This document shows positions 35,869 to 44,976 of a stretch of DNA of 64,000 nucleotides, piece by piece; within the stretch, counting starts at the first letter, position 1, and the number at the start of each line of letters is the position of its first letter. This DNA is from Alphaproteobacteria bacterium (lineage in GTDB: Bacteria > Pseudomonadota > Alphaproteobacteria > Bin95). The notes beneath the pieces are model-generated. The model made no database searches, was not told where the DNA came from, and saw only the letters and a list, made by a program, of their open reading frames with translations. The translations under genes were made by a program, and so were the position numbers. Location of the stretch: assembly GCA_022822125.1 (NCBI GenBank), contig JAJECF010000191.1:1-64000 (forward strand), given 5' to 3'.

Positions 35869-37284
35869 ATGTCCCGATTTTCCAGACCGGCAATGACGCG
35901 CCGCGCGTTTCTCGCCTCGACCGGGGCCGGCCTTGCGCTTGCGCCTCTGGGCGGGGCCCGTGCGGCGCGGACGGCAGAGCTGCGCCTGCGGGCCGCGCCC
36001 GCATCCGTGCGCCTCGCGCCGGAGCCCTATGGCGAAACGCCGGTCTGGTGCTATGGCGGCAGCGTGCCGGGGCCGGAAATCCGGGTGCGCCAGGGCGACC
36101 GGGTGCGGGTCCTGCTCGACAACGGCCTCGCCGAAGACACGACGATCCACTGGCACGGGCTCCGGCTGCCCAACGCCATGGACGGCGTGCCGGACGTGAC
36201 CCAGCCGCCGGTGCCCCCTGGCGGGACCTTCGCCTACGAGTTCGACGCCGTGGATGCCGGGACCTTCTGGTATCACCCGCATGCCAACAGCGTCGAACAG
36301 GTCGCGCGCGGCCTTTACGGCGTGCTGGTGGTGGAGGAGCGCGAGCCAGCGCTTCGCGCGGACCGGGACGTCACCTGGGTTCTGGACGACTGGCGGATGA
36401 CTGAGGAAGCCGAGCTTGCCCGCGCCTTCGAAGCCCCGCACGACATGAGCCATGCCGGGCGCCTTGGCAATTGGGCCACCGTCAACGGCTCCAGTCCGGG
36501 AGAGTTCGCCGTGCGCCCGGGCGAGCGCATCCGGCTCCGCCTCGTCAACACCGCGAATGCGCGGGTCTTCGGCTTGCAGTTCGAGGGCCACCGTCCGCAG
36601 GTCGTGGCGCTCGATGGCCACCCGGTCGCGCCCCATGCGCCGGAGGGCGGCCAGGTCGTGCTCGGCCCCGGCATGCGCGCCGACATCGTGCTCGACATGA
36701 CCGGGGAGCCGGGGACGAGGACGCCCGTGGTGGACGCCTTCTACCGGAACCGGGAATACCGCCTGCTCGACCTCGCCTATGCGGCCGAGCCGCTGCGCAG
36801 GGAGCCGCCCGACTGGCCGCTCGCTCTGCCGCCCAACCCGTTGGCCGAGCCGGAGGTCGGGGGCGCCATCCGCCATGAGATGATGTTCACCGGCGGCGCG
36901 ATGGGCGGGGCGATCATGGCCGAGATGGGCGGCAGCATGGGCCCGGTCGGCCCGCGCTCCTTCTGGTTCGTCGACGGAGAAGCCCCCTCGGGAGACGTCC
37001 CGGAGCCGATGCTGATGCTCAGGCGCGGCCGGAGCTGCGTCATCGCGATGACCAACGCCACCGCCTGGCATCACCCGATGCACCTGCACGGCCATGCCTT
37101 CCGCGTGCTTTCGCGCAACGGCAGGCCGACGGCGCACCGCGAATGGCGGGACACCGTGCTGATGGATCCGCGCGAGCGGGTGGAGATCGCTTTCCTTGCT
37201 GACAATCCCGGCGACTGGTTGTTTCATTGCCATGTCCTCGGACATCAGGCGAGCGGCATGAAGAGCATGATCCGCGTGCTCTGA
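35869..37284 (+). CDS. Tat-exported multicopper oxidase
   Basis: A 471-residue periplasmic oxidase. A twin-arginine signal is visible as MTRRAFLASTGAGLAL (ATG 35869, or 35893). The four copper-binding segments are HWHGLRLPN, FWYHPHANS, HHPMHLHGHAF and HCHVLGHQ, giving the type 1 and trinuclear sites. Three cupredoxin domains fit the length. A Met/Gly-rich insert (MGGAIMAEMGGSMG) near residue 345 recalls copper-oxidising CueO- or CopA-type enzymes. Substrate could be a phenol, Cu(I) or a metal ion. It starts 20 bp after the tRNA, with no close partner upstream. Confidence 0.92.
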   Translation: MSRFSRPAMTRRAFLASTGAGLALAPLGGARAARTAELRLRAAPASVRLAPEPYGETPVWCYGGSVPGPEIRVRQGDRVRVLLDNGLAEDTTIHWHGLRLPNAMDGVPDVTQPPVPPGGTFAYEFDAVDAGTFWYHPHANSVEQVARGLYGVLVVEEREPALRADRDVTWVLDDWRMTEEAELARAFEAPHDMSHAGRLGNWATVNGSSPGEFAVRPGERIRLRLVNTANARVFGLQFEGHRPQVVALDGHPVAPHAPEGGQVVLGPGMRADIVLDMTGEPGTRTPVVDAFYRNREYRLLDLAYAAEPLRREPPDWPLALPPNPLAEPEVGGAIRHEMMFTGGAMGGAIMAEMGGSMGPVGPRSFWFVDGEAPSGDVPEPMLMLRRGRSCVIAMTNATAWHHPMHLHGHAFRVLSRNGRPTAHREWRDTVLMDPRERVEIAFLADNPGDWLFHCHVLGHQASGMKSMIRVL

Positions 37285-37326
37285 AGCGCGCAGGACGGCG
37301 GACCCGAGCGGGCAGGGAGGAAGACG

Positions 37327-38169
37327 ATGACCGGAACTTGCGCCATCGATGTCGAAGCCTTCGAGCGGAACGGTTTTGCTGGCCCCCTCTATGCGATGAG
37401 TGCAGAGGAGGCCGCAGAATATCGCCGCAAATTCGAGGCTTATGAGGCGGAGCTCGGCTGCCGCGTGACCGAGGGAGACCCGGCGAGCCGCTACAAGACG
37501 CATGTGCTGCTGCCTTTCGCCGCCGAGCTTGCGCGCCATCCGCGCATCCTGGACGCGGTGGAGGCGCTGGTCGGGCCGGACATTCTGTGCTGGACGAGCA
37601 CCTGGTTCGTGAAGGACGCGCATACGCAAGCGCAGACGATCTGGCACCAGGACGCGACCTATTTCGGCCTGCGCCCGCATCGCCATGTCACCGCCTGGCT
37701 GGCGCTTAGCAAGGCGTCGGAGGAGGCAGGCTGCATGCGTTTCGTGCCGGGCACCAATCGCGGCGGGCTCCTGCGCCATATCGCCAATGTCGCGCCCAAC
37801 AGCATCAACAGCGCCGGCCAGCGCACCGAGGCCGATTTCCAAGCGGAAGAGGCTGTGCCGGTGCCGCTCTCGCCCGGCCAGTTCTCGATCCACCACACGC
37901 TTGCCGTGCATGCGTCCGGCCCCAACAGGGCAGACGACCGGCGTATCGGCATCGGCATTTCCTACATCCCGGCCAGCGTCCGCCACATCGGCAGCGCGCC
38001 TGTATCCGCGACGCTTGTGCGCGGCGAGGACCGCTACGGCCATTTCGAGCTGGAGGCTTGCCCGGCAGGCGCCCTCGATTGGGATACGTATCGCCGGCAC
38101 CGCGCAAGCTACAGCGCCAGCTATGCCGAGCAGGTGGAGTGGCATGCCGCCGGGCGGTGGGACCGGTGA
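37327..38169 (+). CDS. Phytanoyl-CoA dioxygenase (PhyH) family protein
   Basis: A 280-residue Fe(II)/2-oxoglutarate-dependent dioxygenase. The iron ligands His and Asp are in IWHQDATYFG, and the distal His in HHTLAVHASGPN, followed by the Arg in DDRRIGIGI. It follows GGGAGGAAG. It begins a tight run: its stop overlaps the next SDR start (GTGA). Substrates of this family range widely, so the function is left open. Confidence 0.88.
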   Translation: MTGTCAIDVEAFERNGFAGPLYAMSAEEAAEYRRKFEAYEAELGCRVTEGDPASRYKTHVLLPFAAELARHPRILDAVEALVGPDILCWTSTWFVKDAHTQAQTIWHQDATYFGLRPHRHVTAWLALSKASEEAGCMRFVPGTNRGGLLRHIANVAPNSINSAGQRTEADFQAEEAVPVPLSPGQFSIHHTLAVHASGPNRADDRRIGIGISYIPASVRHIGSAPVSATLVRGEDRYGHFELEACPAGALDWDTYRRHRASYSASYAEQVEWHAAGRWDR

Positions 38170-38903
38170 GCCGGCTTGCGGGCAAGGCTGCTATCGTCAC
38201 GGGTGCGGCGGGCGGCATCGGCCACGCCATCGCCGCCGCCTTCCTGCGCGAGGGCGCGGAGGTTGTCGCGGCTGACAATGCCGCCGACATAGAGGAGCGC
38301 GCGCCGGCAGGGGCGGTCGCCATGCGCTGTGACGTCTCCCGCGCCGAAGACGCCAGAGCCGCTGCAGAGCTGGCGAAGGAACGTTTCGGTAAGCTGCATA
38401 TCCTCGTCAACAACGCCGCCGTCTTCGTGCCTTACGGCAGCGTTGTCGATGTCGCGGAGGAGGACTGGACGCGCTCGTTAGCCGTCAATCTCACCGGCCC
38501 GTTCCTGATGAGCAAATACGCCGTTCCGTTGATCGCGGCGAGCGACGGCGGCAGCATCGTCCATGTGGCCTCGCAATTGGGACAGGTCGGCAAGCCGGGC
38601 CACTGCTGGTACAACGCCGCCAAGGGCGCGCTGATCCAGCTGGCGAAGGTCATGGCGATCGACCATGCGGGCGAAGGCATCCGCGTGAACAGCCTTTCGC
38701 CCGGTCCCGTCGGCACGGCGCGCGTCCACGCCAAGCATGGAGGGCAGGAGGCGGCCGAGCGGGAGAACGGCGCGCTCACGGTCCTTTCCCGCATGGGCCG
38801 GCCGGAAGAGGTCGCCGAGGCTGCGTTGTTCCTCGCGAGCGACGAGTCCAGCTACATGACCGGCGCCGACCTCCTCGTCGATGGCGGCTACAACGCATGG
38901 TGA
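38166..38903 (+). CDS. SDR-family oxidoreductase, coupled to PhyH gene
   Basis: A 245-residue classical short-chain dehydrogenase with TGAAGGIGHA near residue 13, NNAAVFV, the catalytic Ser in VASQLGQ and YNAAKGALIQL. The C-terminus FLASDESSYMTGADLLVDGGY is standard. The GTG start at 38166 sits within the PhyH stop (GTGA). The next gene starts 7 bases before its stop. The three genes look like one pathway unit, perhaps oxidising a hydroxylated product of the PhyH enzyme. Confidence 0.9.
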   Translation: MSRLAGKAAIVTGAAGGIGHAIAAAFLREGAEVVAADNAADIEERAPAGAVAMRCDVSRAEDARAAAELAKERFGKLHILVNNAAVFVPYGSVVDVAEEDWTRSLAVNLTGPFLMSKYAVPLIAASDGGSIVHVASQLGQVGKPGHCWYNAAKGALIQLAKVMAIDHAGEGIRVNSLSPGPVGTARVHAKHGGQEAAERENGALTVLSRMGRPEEVAEAALFLASDESSYMTGADLLVDGGYNAW

Positions 38904-39802
38904 GGCTGTTCGAGTCGCTCCGCGCCGTCTTCTACGCGCCCTTCTACCTGGCGCTCGAACTGGACGCTTACGGCAAGCGGGGCCTCGAGGTGGAATTCGG
39001 CCGGCCGGACAGTCCGGACGATGCGGCGACCAGCCTGTTTGACGGCAAGGCCGATGTCACCTGGGGCGGGCCGATGCGCATGATGCAGTATCAGGCCGCA
39101 CATGGTGACGGAACGGTCGTGGCCTTCGCAGAGGCCGTGACGCGCGACCCGTTCTATGTCGTCGGACGGGAACCGCGGCCGGAGTTCCGCTTCGCCGACC
39201 TTGTGGATACGCGCTTCGCCCGGGTCTCGGAGGTGCCGACACCGTGGCTCTGTCTGCAGGACGACATACGCCGCGCCGGCCTCGGCCCGGCGGCGCTCAA
39301 GCTGGCGCCCGACCGCAGCATGGCAGAGAATGCGGACGCGCTGCGTAAGGGCAGACTGGATGCGATCCAGGTCTTCGAGCCGTTCGTGGAAGAACTGCTG
39401 CATGAGGGCGCCGGGCATGTCTGGTACGCGGCCGCGACGCGAGGGCCGACCTCCTATACGACGCTCTACACCTCGCGGCGCTTCGCCGAGGCCAATCCCG
39501 ACACGCTTTCCGCGCTGGCGGACGGGGTCATGGAAGCCCTTGCCTGGCTGCACGCGCACGATGCGGACGCGCTGGCGGACCGGCTGCAGGGCTATTTCCC
39601 GGGCCTCGACCCGACCCGCCTCGCCGGCGCGCTCGCCCGATACAAGGCGAATGGCGTCTGGGGCCGCGACCCGGTGCTGCCATTGGAAGGCTTCGTGCGG
39701 CTGAAAGGGGCGCTCATCTCCGGCGGCTTTATCGGCCGCGACATCCCCTTCGAAGCCTGCGTGGACAACCGTTACGCCGAACGCGCACGGGCCGACCGCT
39801 GA
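38897..39802 (+). CDS. NMT1/THI5-like periplasmic-type binding protein without signal peptide
   Basis: A 301-residue protein of the NMT1/THI5-like (SsuA-type) fold. It starts VRLFESLRAVFYAPFYLALELDAYGKRGLEVEF and holds DVTWGGPMRMM and VTRDPFYVVGREP, typical of the fold that binds pyrimidine, sulfonate or thiazole-type ligands. No signal peptide is visible, so it may work in the cytoplasm, like the THI5-type pyrimidine synthases, or lack export. Its start overlaps the SDR stop by 7 bases. No ABC permease or ATPase is adjacent. Confidence 0.8.
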   Translation: MVRLFESLRAVFYAPFYLALELDAYGKRGLEVEFGRPDSPDDAATSLFDGKADVTWGGPMRMMQYQAAHGDGTVVAFAEAVTRDPFYVVGREPRPEFRFADLVDTRFARVSEVPTPWLCLQDDIRRAGLGPAALKLAPDRSMAENADALRKGRLDAIQVFEPFVEELLHEGAGHVWYAAATRGPTSYTTLYTSRRFAEANPDTLSALADGVMEALAWLHAHDADALADRLQGYFPGLDPTRLAGALARYKANGVWGRDPVLPLEGFVRLKGALISGGFIGRDIPFEACVDNRYAERARADR

Positions 39803-40018
39803 AAGCCGGACAAGCCCCAATCGTCGACCTGGCAGGGAACCGGGGCAACGATGGAATCCTGCGTCTGCGGGAATTCTTCCAGATGGAGTTCCGTCGCCTC
39901 TTTGAGGTTTGCCAAGGCCTCCTCAAGGGAGTCACCTTGGGTCGTCCATCCCTGTTTCAGGGTTCATAGCGGTAAAACCGCCTTCCCGGTCGGGCAGCAG
40001 CACAGCAGTCAATTGCAT
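39772..40018 (-). pseudogene. hicB-like antitoxin relic, frameshifted
   Basis: From ATG 40018 the minus strand reads MQLTAVLLPDREGGFTAMNPETG and then hits a stop. A one-base shift restores the rest of a HicB protein: TTQGDSLEEALANLKEATEL then LEEFPQTQD, ending at a TAA at 39772. The frame break is near 39950-39960. HicB is the antitoxin of the HicAB toxin-antitoxin pair; no hicA is seen on either side. The 3' end overlaps the NMT1-like gene by 31 bases. It is likely a dead remnant, unless a base-calling error explains the shift. Confidence 0.7.
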
Positions 40019-40028
40019 CTTTCCCCCT

Positions 40029-41660
40029 TCACGCAGTCGGCAGGATATAGTCCTTGAAGTCCTCGCGCAGCTTGGTTTTCAGCAGCTTGCCGGTCGCCGT
40101 GTGCGGAAGTCCGTCCACGAACACGACATCGTCCGGCTTCCACCATCGGGCGATCTTGCCGTCGTACCAGGCGAGCAGGTCCGCCTTGTCCAGCGCCGCG
40201 CCTTCTTCCCTGACGGCGATCAGCAGCGGCCGCTCGTCCCAGTGCGGGTGTGTCACGGCGATGACAGCGGCTTCCACCACCTCGGGATGATCGACGGCGA
40301 TGTTTTCCAGGTCGATGGAGCTGATCCATTCGCCGCCCGACTTGATGACGTCCTTCGTCCGGTCGGTGATGCGCATATAGCCGTCGCCGTCGAGGGTGGC
40401 GACATCGCCGGTGGAGAACCAGCCGTCGGCGGTGTGCGCGTCCGATGCGTCCTGCTTGTGGTAGGCGCTTGCGATCCAGTAGCCGCGCACCTGCAGATCG
40501 CCAAAGGCGACGCCGTCGCGGGCGAGTTCCCCGCCGTCCTCGCCCACAATGCGCATATCCACGCCGAAAAGCGGCCGGCCCTGCTTCTCGGCAAGGTCCA
40601 GCCAGGCGTCTTCGTCCATGCCGTCATGCTTGGCGAGCGGCGTGTTGACCGTGCCGAGCGGCGACATCTCGGTCATGCCCCAGGCATGGCGGACGGTGGC
40701 GCCGTAGTCGCGCTTGAAGGTCTCGATCATCGAACGGGGGCAGGCGGAGCCCCCGATCACGACATTGGCGAGCGGCCGGATGTCCTTGCCCGAACGCTTG
40801 AGATAGTCGAGCAGCATCAGCCAGATGGTCGGCACCGCGGCCGTCATCGTCACGCCCTCGCCGGTTATCAGCGCCTGCACGCTCTCGCCGTCAAGATGCG
40901 GTCCCGGCAGCGCCAGCTTCGCGCCGGCCATGGTCGCCGCATAGGGAATGCCCCAGGCGTTGGCGTGGAACATCGGCACGACCGGCATAACCGTATCGCG
41001 CGCCGAGATATTCATGCAGTCCGGCCCGATGGAGGCGTAGCTGTGCAGGATGTTGCCCCGATGGCTGTAGAGCACCCCCTTGGGATTGCCGGTCGTGCCG
41101 GAGGTGTAGCAGAGCGAGGAGGCCGTCCGCTCGTCGAAGCTCGGCCAGGAGAACACCGGGTCCTGCGCGGCGACCAGCGCATCGTAGGAGAGGAGGTCGA
41201 AATGTTCGCTTTCGGGCAGGCTGGCCTCGTCGCAGAGCACGACGACCGTCCGCACGGTATCCGCGATCTCGGCCGCGAAGCTCTCCAGCAAGGGGACGAA
41301 GCCCGCCTCGGCGAACAGCACCCGGTCATTGGCGTGGTTCACGATATAGGCGAGCTGCTCGACATAAAGGCGCGGGTTGATGGTATGGCAGATCGCGCCG
41401 ATTCCCGACACGGCGTAGTAGATCTCGAAATGCCGCCTCGTGTTCCAGGCCAGCGTGCCGACCGTATCGCCGAACCCGACTCCGAGCTCGCCGAGCGCAT
41501 TGGCGAGCCGCTTGGACTCGGCCTGAGCGTCGGCGTAGCTGTAGCGGTGGAGCCCCCCCTCGACATTATGCGTCACGATCTCCGTCCCGCCGTGATATTC
41601 GGCGGCGAAATCGATCAGGGACGAGATCAGCATCGGCCGGTCCATGATCAATCCGAGCAT
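40029..41660 (-). CDS. Acyl-CoA synthetase (AMP-forming, FadD-like)
   Basis: A 543-residue adenylate-forming ligase that activates a carboxylic acid (probably fatty or aryl) to its CoA thioester. P-loop motif YTSGTTGNPKGV, AWGMTEMSPLG, GWFSTGDVATLDGDGYMRITDRTKDVIKSGGEWIS and the C-terminal catalytic Lys in HTATGKLLKTKLRED are all intact. The ATG at 41660 follows AGAGGAA. It is divergent from the peptide ABC ATPase at 41734. Chain-length specificity cannot be judged. Confidence 0.93.
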   Translation of the reverse strand: MLGLIMDRPMLISSLIDFAAEYHGGTEIVTHNVEGGLHRYSYADAQAESKRLANALGELGVGFGDTVGTLAWNTRRHFEIYYAVSGIGAICHTINPRLYVEQLAYIVNHANDRVLFAEAGFVPLLESFAAEIADTVRTVVVLCDEASLPESEHFDLLSYDALVAAQDPVFSWPSFDERTASSLCYTSGTTGNPKGVLYSHRGNILHSYASIGPDCMNISARDTVMPVVPMFHANAWGIPYAATMAGAKLALPGPHLDGESVQALITGEGVTMTAAVPTIWLMLLDYLKRSGKDIRPLANVVIGGSACPRSMIETFKRDYGATVRHAWGMTEMSPLGTVNTPLAKHDGMDEDAWLDLAEKQGRPLFGVDMRIVGEDGGELARDGVAFGDLQVRGYWIASAYHKQDASDAHTADGWFSTGDVATLDGDGYMRITDRTKDVIKSGGEWISSIDLENIAVDHPEVVEAAVIAVTHPHWDERPLLIAVREEGAALDKADLLAWYDGKIARWWKPDDVVFVDGLPHTATGKLLKTKLREDFKDYILPTA

Positions 41661-41733
41661 CGGTGTTATTCCTCTCAGGCACTTGTGCGGCCCGCATTTA
41701 TAGCGGCGGGGAACGAGGAACGGGAGCGGCGCG

Positions 41734-42699
41734 ATGCCTTTGCTTGAGGTCGAGAACCTCCGGGTCGAATTCCCGACCCGGCGCGGCGTGCTGGTCGCGG
41801 TGGACGATATCTCCTTCGCCATCGAGGAGGGCGAGGTGCTGGGCGTGGTCGGCGAATCGGGCGCTGGCAAGTCGCTCACCGGCATGTCGATCATCGGCCT
41901 GCTGGAGCCGCCGGGGCGGATTGCGGAGGGGTGCATCCGCCTCAACGGACGGCGCATCGACGATCTCGCGCCCGAGGCGATGCGCCGCATTCGCGGGAAA
42001 CAAATCGGCGCCGTCTTCCAGGACCCGTTGACCAGCCTCAACCCGCTCTACACCGTCGGCCGCCAGTTGACCGAAACTATCTCGACACATCTCGATCTTG
42101 GCGAGCGGGCGGCGCGGGCAAGGGCGTTGGAGCTGCTTTCCGAAGTCGGCATCCCCGCCCCGGAGCGCCGCATCGACAGCTATCCGCACGAATTCTCCGG
42201 CGGCATGCGCCAGCGTGTGGTGATCGCGCTCGCGCTCGCGGCCAATCCGCGCCTGCTGATCGCCGACGAGCCGACGACGGCGCTCGACGTGTCGATCCAG
42301 GCGCAGATCATCGCTCTGCTGAAACGCCTCTGCCGCGAGCATGGCGCGGCGGTGATGCTGGTGACGCACGATATGGGCGTGATTGCGGAGACCGCGGACC
42401 GGGTGGCGGTGATGTATGCCGGGCGGATCGCCGAAATCGGCCCGGTGCGCGATGTCATCCAGGCCCCGCGCCACCCCTATACCGAAGGCCTGATGGGCTC
42501 GATCCCGATCATGGCAGAACGCCGGGACCGGCTGGTCCAGATCGAGGGCGCCATGCCCCGCCTTACCGAAATCCCGCCCGGCTGCGCCTTCGGGCCCCGC
42601 TGTCCGAAAGTCTTCGCCCGTTGCGGCCGCGAACGCCCGGACCTGATGGCGACAGGCAGCTCCAGCGAGGCCGCATGCTGGCTTTACGACGGCGGGTGA
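41734..42699 (+). CDS. Peptide/nickel-type ABC transporter ATP-binding protein (DppD/OppD-like)
   Basis: A 321-residue ATPase of the Opp/Dpp class. Walker [11 protein letters not shown] near residue 39, signature [10 protein letters not shown], Walker [14 protein letters not shown], switch His in VTHDMG, then the C-terminal oligopeptide-transporter extension with the Cys cluster [13 protein letters not shown]. Such ATPases normally pair with a second ATPase and two permeases; none of these is in this window. A solute-binding protein lies at 43339, after a toxin-antitoxin pair. Confidence 0.92.
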   Translation: MPLLEVENLRVEFPTRRGVLVAVDDISFAIEEGEVLGVVGESGAGKSLTGMSIIGLLEPPGRIAEGCIRLNGRRIDDLAPEAMRRIRGKQIGAVFQDPLTSLNPLYTVGRQLTETISTHLDLGERAARARALELLSEVGIPAPERRIDSYPHEFSGGMRQRVVIALALAANPRLLIADEPTTALDVSIQAQIIALLKRLCREHGAAVMLVTHDMGVIAETADRVAVMYAGRIAEIGPVRDVIQAPRHPYTEGLMGSIPIMAERRDRLVQIEGAMPRLTEIPPGCAFGPRCPKVFARCGRERPDLMATGSSSEAACWLYDGG

Positions 42700-42756
42700 G
42701 AAGTCCTCGCGTTTTCGCGCAGAATTCCCCAATTGCATTTGATGTAGTAACATAAA

Positions 42757-43032
42757 ATGAAAATCGAGTTCGACGAGGCAAAATGGGCGGTCACTCTAGA
42801 AGCCCGGGGACTGGATATGGCTCGGGCCGGCGATGTATTCGCGGGCGAGAGCCTGACTGTCCAGGATGACCGGCAGGACTACGGCGAGGACCGGTTTCTC
42901 ACCGTCGGTTTTCTCGATGGCGAGATGGTGGTTCTTGTCTGGACACCGCGGCGGAATGCGCAGCGGATTATCAGTATGAGGAAGGCCAATGAACGGGAAC
43001 GACGACTCTACGGTGCAAGACTTCGACCCTGA
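42757..43032 (+). CDS. brnT: BrnT-family ribonuclease toxin
   Basis: A 91-residue toxin of the BrnTA type II system, a RelE-like mRNA-cleaving RNase. It begins IEFDEAKWAVTLEARGLDM, and has FLTVGFLDGEMVVLVW and RIISMRKANERERR, all typical of BrnT. The 3' end overlaps brnA by 44 bases. A small inverted repeat (ATGT-N4-ACAT, 42742-42753) just ahead of the ATG could be the antitoxin operator. AT-rich sequence precedes the gene. Confidence 0.9.
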   Translation: MKIEFDEAKWAVTLEARGLDMARAGDVFAGESLTVQDDRQDYGEDRFLTVGFLDGEMVVLVWTPRRNAQRIISMRKANERERRLYGARLRP

Positions 43033-43243
43033 CACTGCGCCTGACCTGTCGAGAGGCAGGTGGCCGGAGAAGTTCGCCAAGGCGCGGGTCAGGCGCGGGC
43101 GCCCCCCTGCCGCGACGCCGAAAGTCTCGACCACTATCCGCCTGTCGCAGGATGTGATCGACCATTTCAAGGCCGATGGACGCGGCTGGCAGACCCGGAT
43201 CGACCGGGCTTTGCGGGAGTGGATTGCAAAGTCCACGGCCTGA
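42989..43243 (+). CDS. brnA: BrnA-family antitoxin
   Basis: An 84-residue antitoxin with a C-terminal ribbon-helix-helix fold: KVSTTIRLSQDVIDHFKADGRG followed by RIDRALREWIAKS. BrnA neutralises BrnT and represses the operon. It overlaps brnT by 44 bases in a different frame. An ATG within brnT starts it. The pair separates an ABC ATPase gene from a solute-binding protein gene. Confidence 0.88.
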   Translation: MNGNDDSTVQDFDPDTAPDLSRGRWPEKFAKARVRRGRPPAATPKVSTTIRLSQDVIDHFKADGRGWQTRIDRALREWIAKSTA

Positions 43244-43338
43244 CGCGAGAACAATTCGGGAGCGGGGCGGAGTCCATGACAATGGCAGGACATCCGGGTT
43301 AGGTTCCGCACCGCAACCGATCTTGGGAGGCTCCGAGG

Positions 43339-44913
43339 ATGCGACTCCGAACTGCAGCGGCGGCACTGGCCGCAACCATGGCCCTGGCGATGCCCGCGGG
43401 CGCCAAGACCTTCACTTGGTCGTTCCAGGGCGACGCGCAGGCGCTCGACCCCTATGTGCTGAACGAAACCTTCACGCTGGGCCTGCTCGGCAATGTCTAT
43501 GAAGGGCTGATCCGGCGGGGGCCCGATCTCGACATCCAGCCCGCGCTCGCCGAACGCTGGGAAATTGTGGAGCCGAACCGGTGGCGCTTCCACCTGCGGC
43601 AGGGCGTCGTTTTCCACAACGGCAACAGTTTCAACGCAGACGATGTCGTCTTTTCCGCCGACCGCGTGCGCGCCGAGGGGTCGGACCTGACGACCCGTAT
43701 CGCCAAAAGCGTCAAGGTGGAGAAGGTCGACGATTACACGGTCGATTTCGTGACCGACGGCCCCAATCCGATCCTGCATTCGGAGTGGGCGACCTGGTAC
43801 ATCATGGACAAGGAATGGGCGGAGGCGAACAACGCTACGGCGCCGACATCGCTGGCCGAAGGCACCGATAATTTCGCCGCCTTCAACGCCAACGGCACGG
43901 GCCCCTTCAAGGTCGTCAAGCGCGAAACCGATGTCGAGACGGTGCTGGAGCCCCATGAAGGCTGGTGGGATACGCCGAAGCACAACCTGACGCGCGTGGT
44001 GTTCAAGCCGATCGGCTCCGATGCAACCCGCGTCGCGGCGCTGCTCTCCGGAGAGATCGACATGGCCTATCCTGTGCCGGTGCAGGACATCAAGCGCGTG
44101 GACGGGAATGACGGCACCTCGGTGCTGATCGGCCCGGAGTTGCGCACGATCTTCCTCGGCCTCGACATCGCCCGCGACGAGCTTCTCTATTCGGGCGTCA
44201 AAGGCGCCAATCCGTTCAAGGATTTGCGAGTGCGGCAGGCCTTCTACCATGCGATCAATATCGACGCGATCCGCAAGAAGGTGATGCGCCGGCTGTCGGA
44301 TCCCTCGGCGCTGATGATCTCACCGAAGCTCTTCCCCCATGCGCCCGGTATCGAGCGCCTCGCCTACGATCCGGACAAGGCGAAATCGCTGCTGGCGGAG
44401 GCCGGCTACGCCGAGGGCTTCGAGGTCGGCATGAACTGCCCGAACAACCGCTATGTGAACGACGAGCAGATCTGCATCGCGATTTCCTCGATGCTCGCCA
44501 AGGTCGGCGTCAAGGTGAACCTTGTGGCGGAGCCGAAGGCGCTCTTCTTCAAGAAGATCCTGGGCCCGAATTACGACACCAGCTTCTTCCTTCTCGGCTG
44601 GACGCCGGGTTCGTTCGATAGCTGGAACGTGCTCTACAACCTCCTAAATTGCAGAGAGGACACCGGGCGCGGCAAGTTCAATGTCGGCGGCTATTGCAAC
44701 AAGGACGTCGATGCGCTGACGGACAAGATCAAGGTCTCGACCGACGAGGCGGAACGCAACGCCATGATCGCGAAGGCCTATGAGATCGCCGCGTCGGAAG
44801 TCGGGACAATTCCCCTTCACCAGCAAGGACTTGCATGGGGCAAGAGCGATGCTGTCGATCTTGCCCAGCGCGCCGACAACCAGTTCATGCTCTACTATGT
44901 CATGAAGAAATAA
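43339..44913 (+). CDS. ABC transporter substrate-binding protein, family 5 (peptide-type)
   Basis: A 524-residue periplasmic solute-binding protein. A signal peptide (residues 1-23, TAAAALAATMALAMPAGA) precedes the fold, whose start is TFTWSFQGDAQALDPY. The family-5 cluster signature LRQGVVFHNGNSFNADDVVFS, VRQAFYHAIN and the late LLGWTPGSFDSWN segment are visible. Ligands of this family are oligopeptides, nickel or similar. It follows GGGAGG at 43327. It is likely the partner of the ATPase at 41734, with the permeases lost or elsewhere. Confidence 0.92.
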   Translation: MRLRTAAAALAATMALAMPAGAKTFTWSFQGDAQALDPYVLNETFTLGLLGNVYEGLIRRGPDLDIQPALAERWEIVEPNRWRFHLRQGVVFHNGNSFNADDVVFSADRVRAEGSDLTTRIAKSVKVEKVDDYTVDFVTDGPNPILHSEWATWYIMDKEWAEANNATAPTSLAEGTDNFAAFNANGTGPFKVVKRETDVETVLEPHEGWWDTPKHNLTRVVFKPIGSDATRVAALLSGEIDMAYPVPVQDIKRVDGNDGTSVLIGPELRTIFLGLDIARDELLYSGVKGANPFKDLRVRQAFYHAINIDAIRKKVMRRLSDPSALMISPKLFPHAPGIERLAYDPDKAKSLLAEAGYAEGFEVGMNCPNNRYVNDEQICIAISSMLAKVGVKVNLVAEPKALFFKKILGPNYDTSFFLLGWTPGSFDSWNVLYNLLNCREDTGRGKFNVGGYCNKDVDALTDKIKVSTDEAERNAMIAKAYEIAASEVGTIPLHQQGLAWGKSDAVDLAQRADNQFMLYYVMKK

Positions 44914-44922
44914 GCGCCGGCG

Positions 44923-44956
44923 GGGGAGGGCAGGGGCCTTGCCACGGGCCCTCCCC
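44923..44956 (+). terminator. Hairpin after substrate-binding protein gene
   Basis: GGGGAGGGC (44923-44931) pairs with GCCCTCCCC (44948-44956), a 9-bp stem around a 16-base loop, 10 bp after the stop. No T-tract follows. The next gene on the same strand starts 20 bp later, so it may attenuate transcription rather than end it. Confidence 0.4.
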
Positions 44957-44976
44957 ACGCCCAGATGGCTGCTGCC

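Noticed and set aside
35500..38145. A minus-strand open frame of 881 codons
   Set aside because: It is antisense to the amidohydrolase, the tRNA, the multicopper oxidase and the PhyH gene, all of which have clear motifs. No coherent protein is seen in it.
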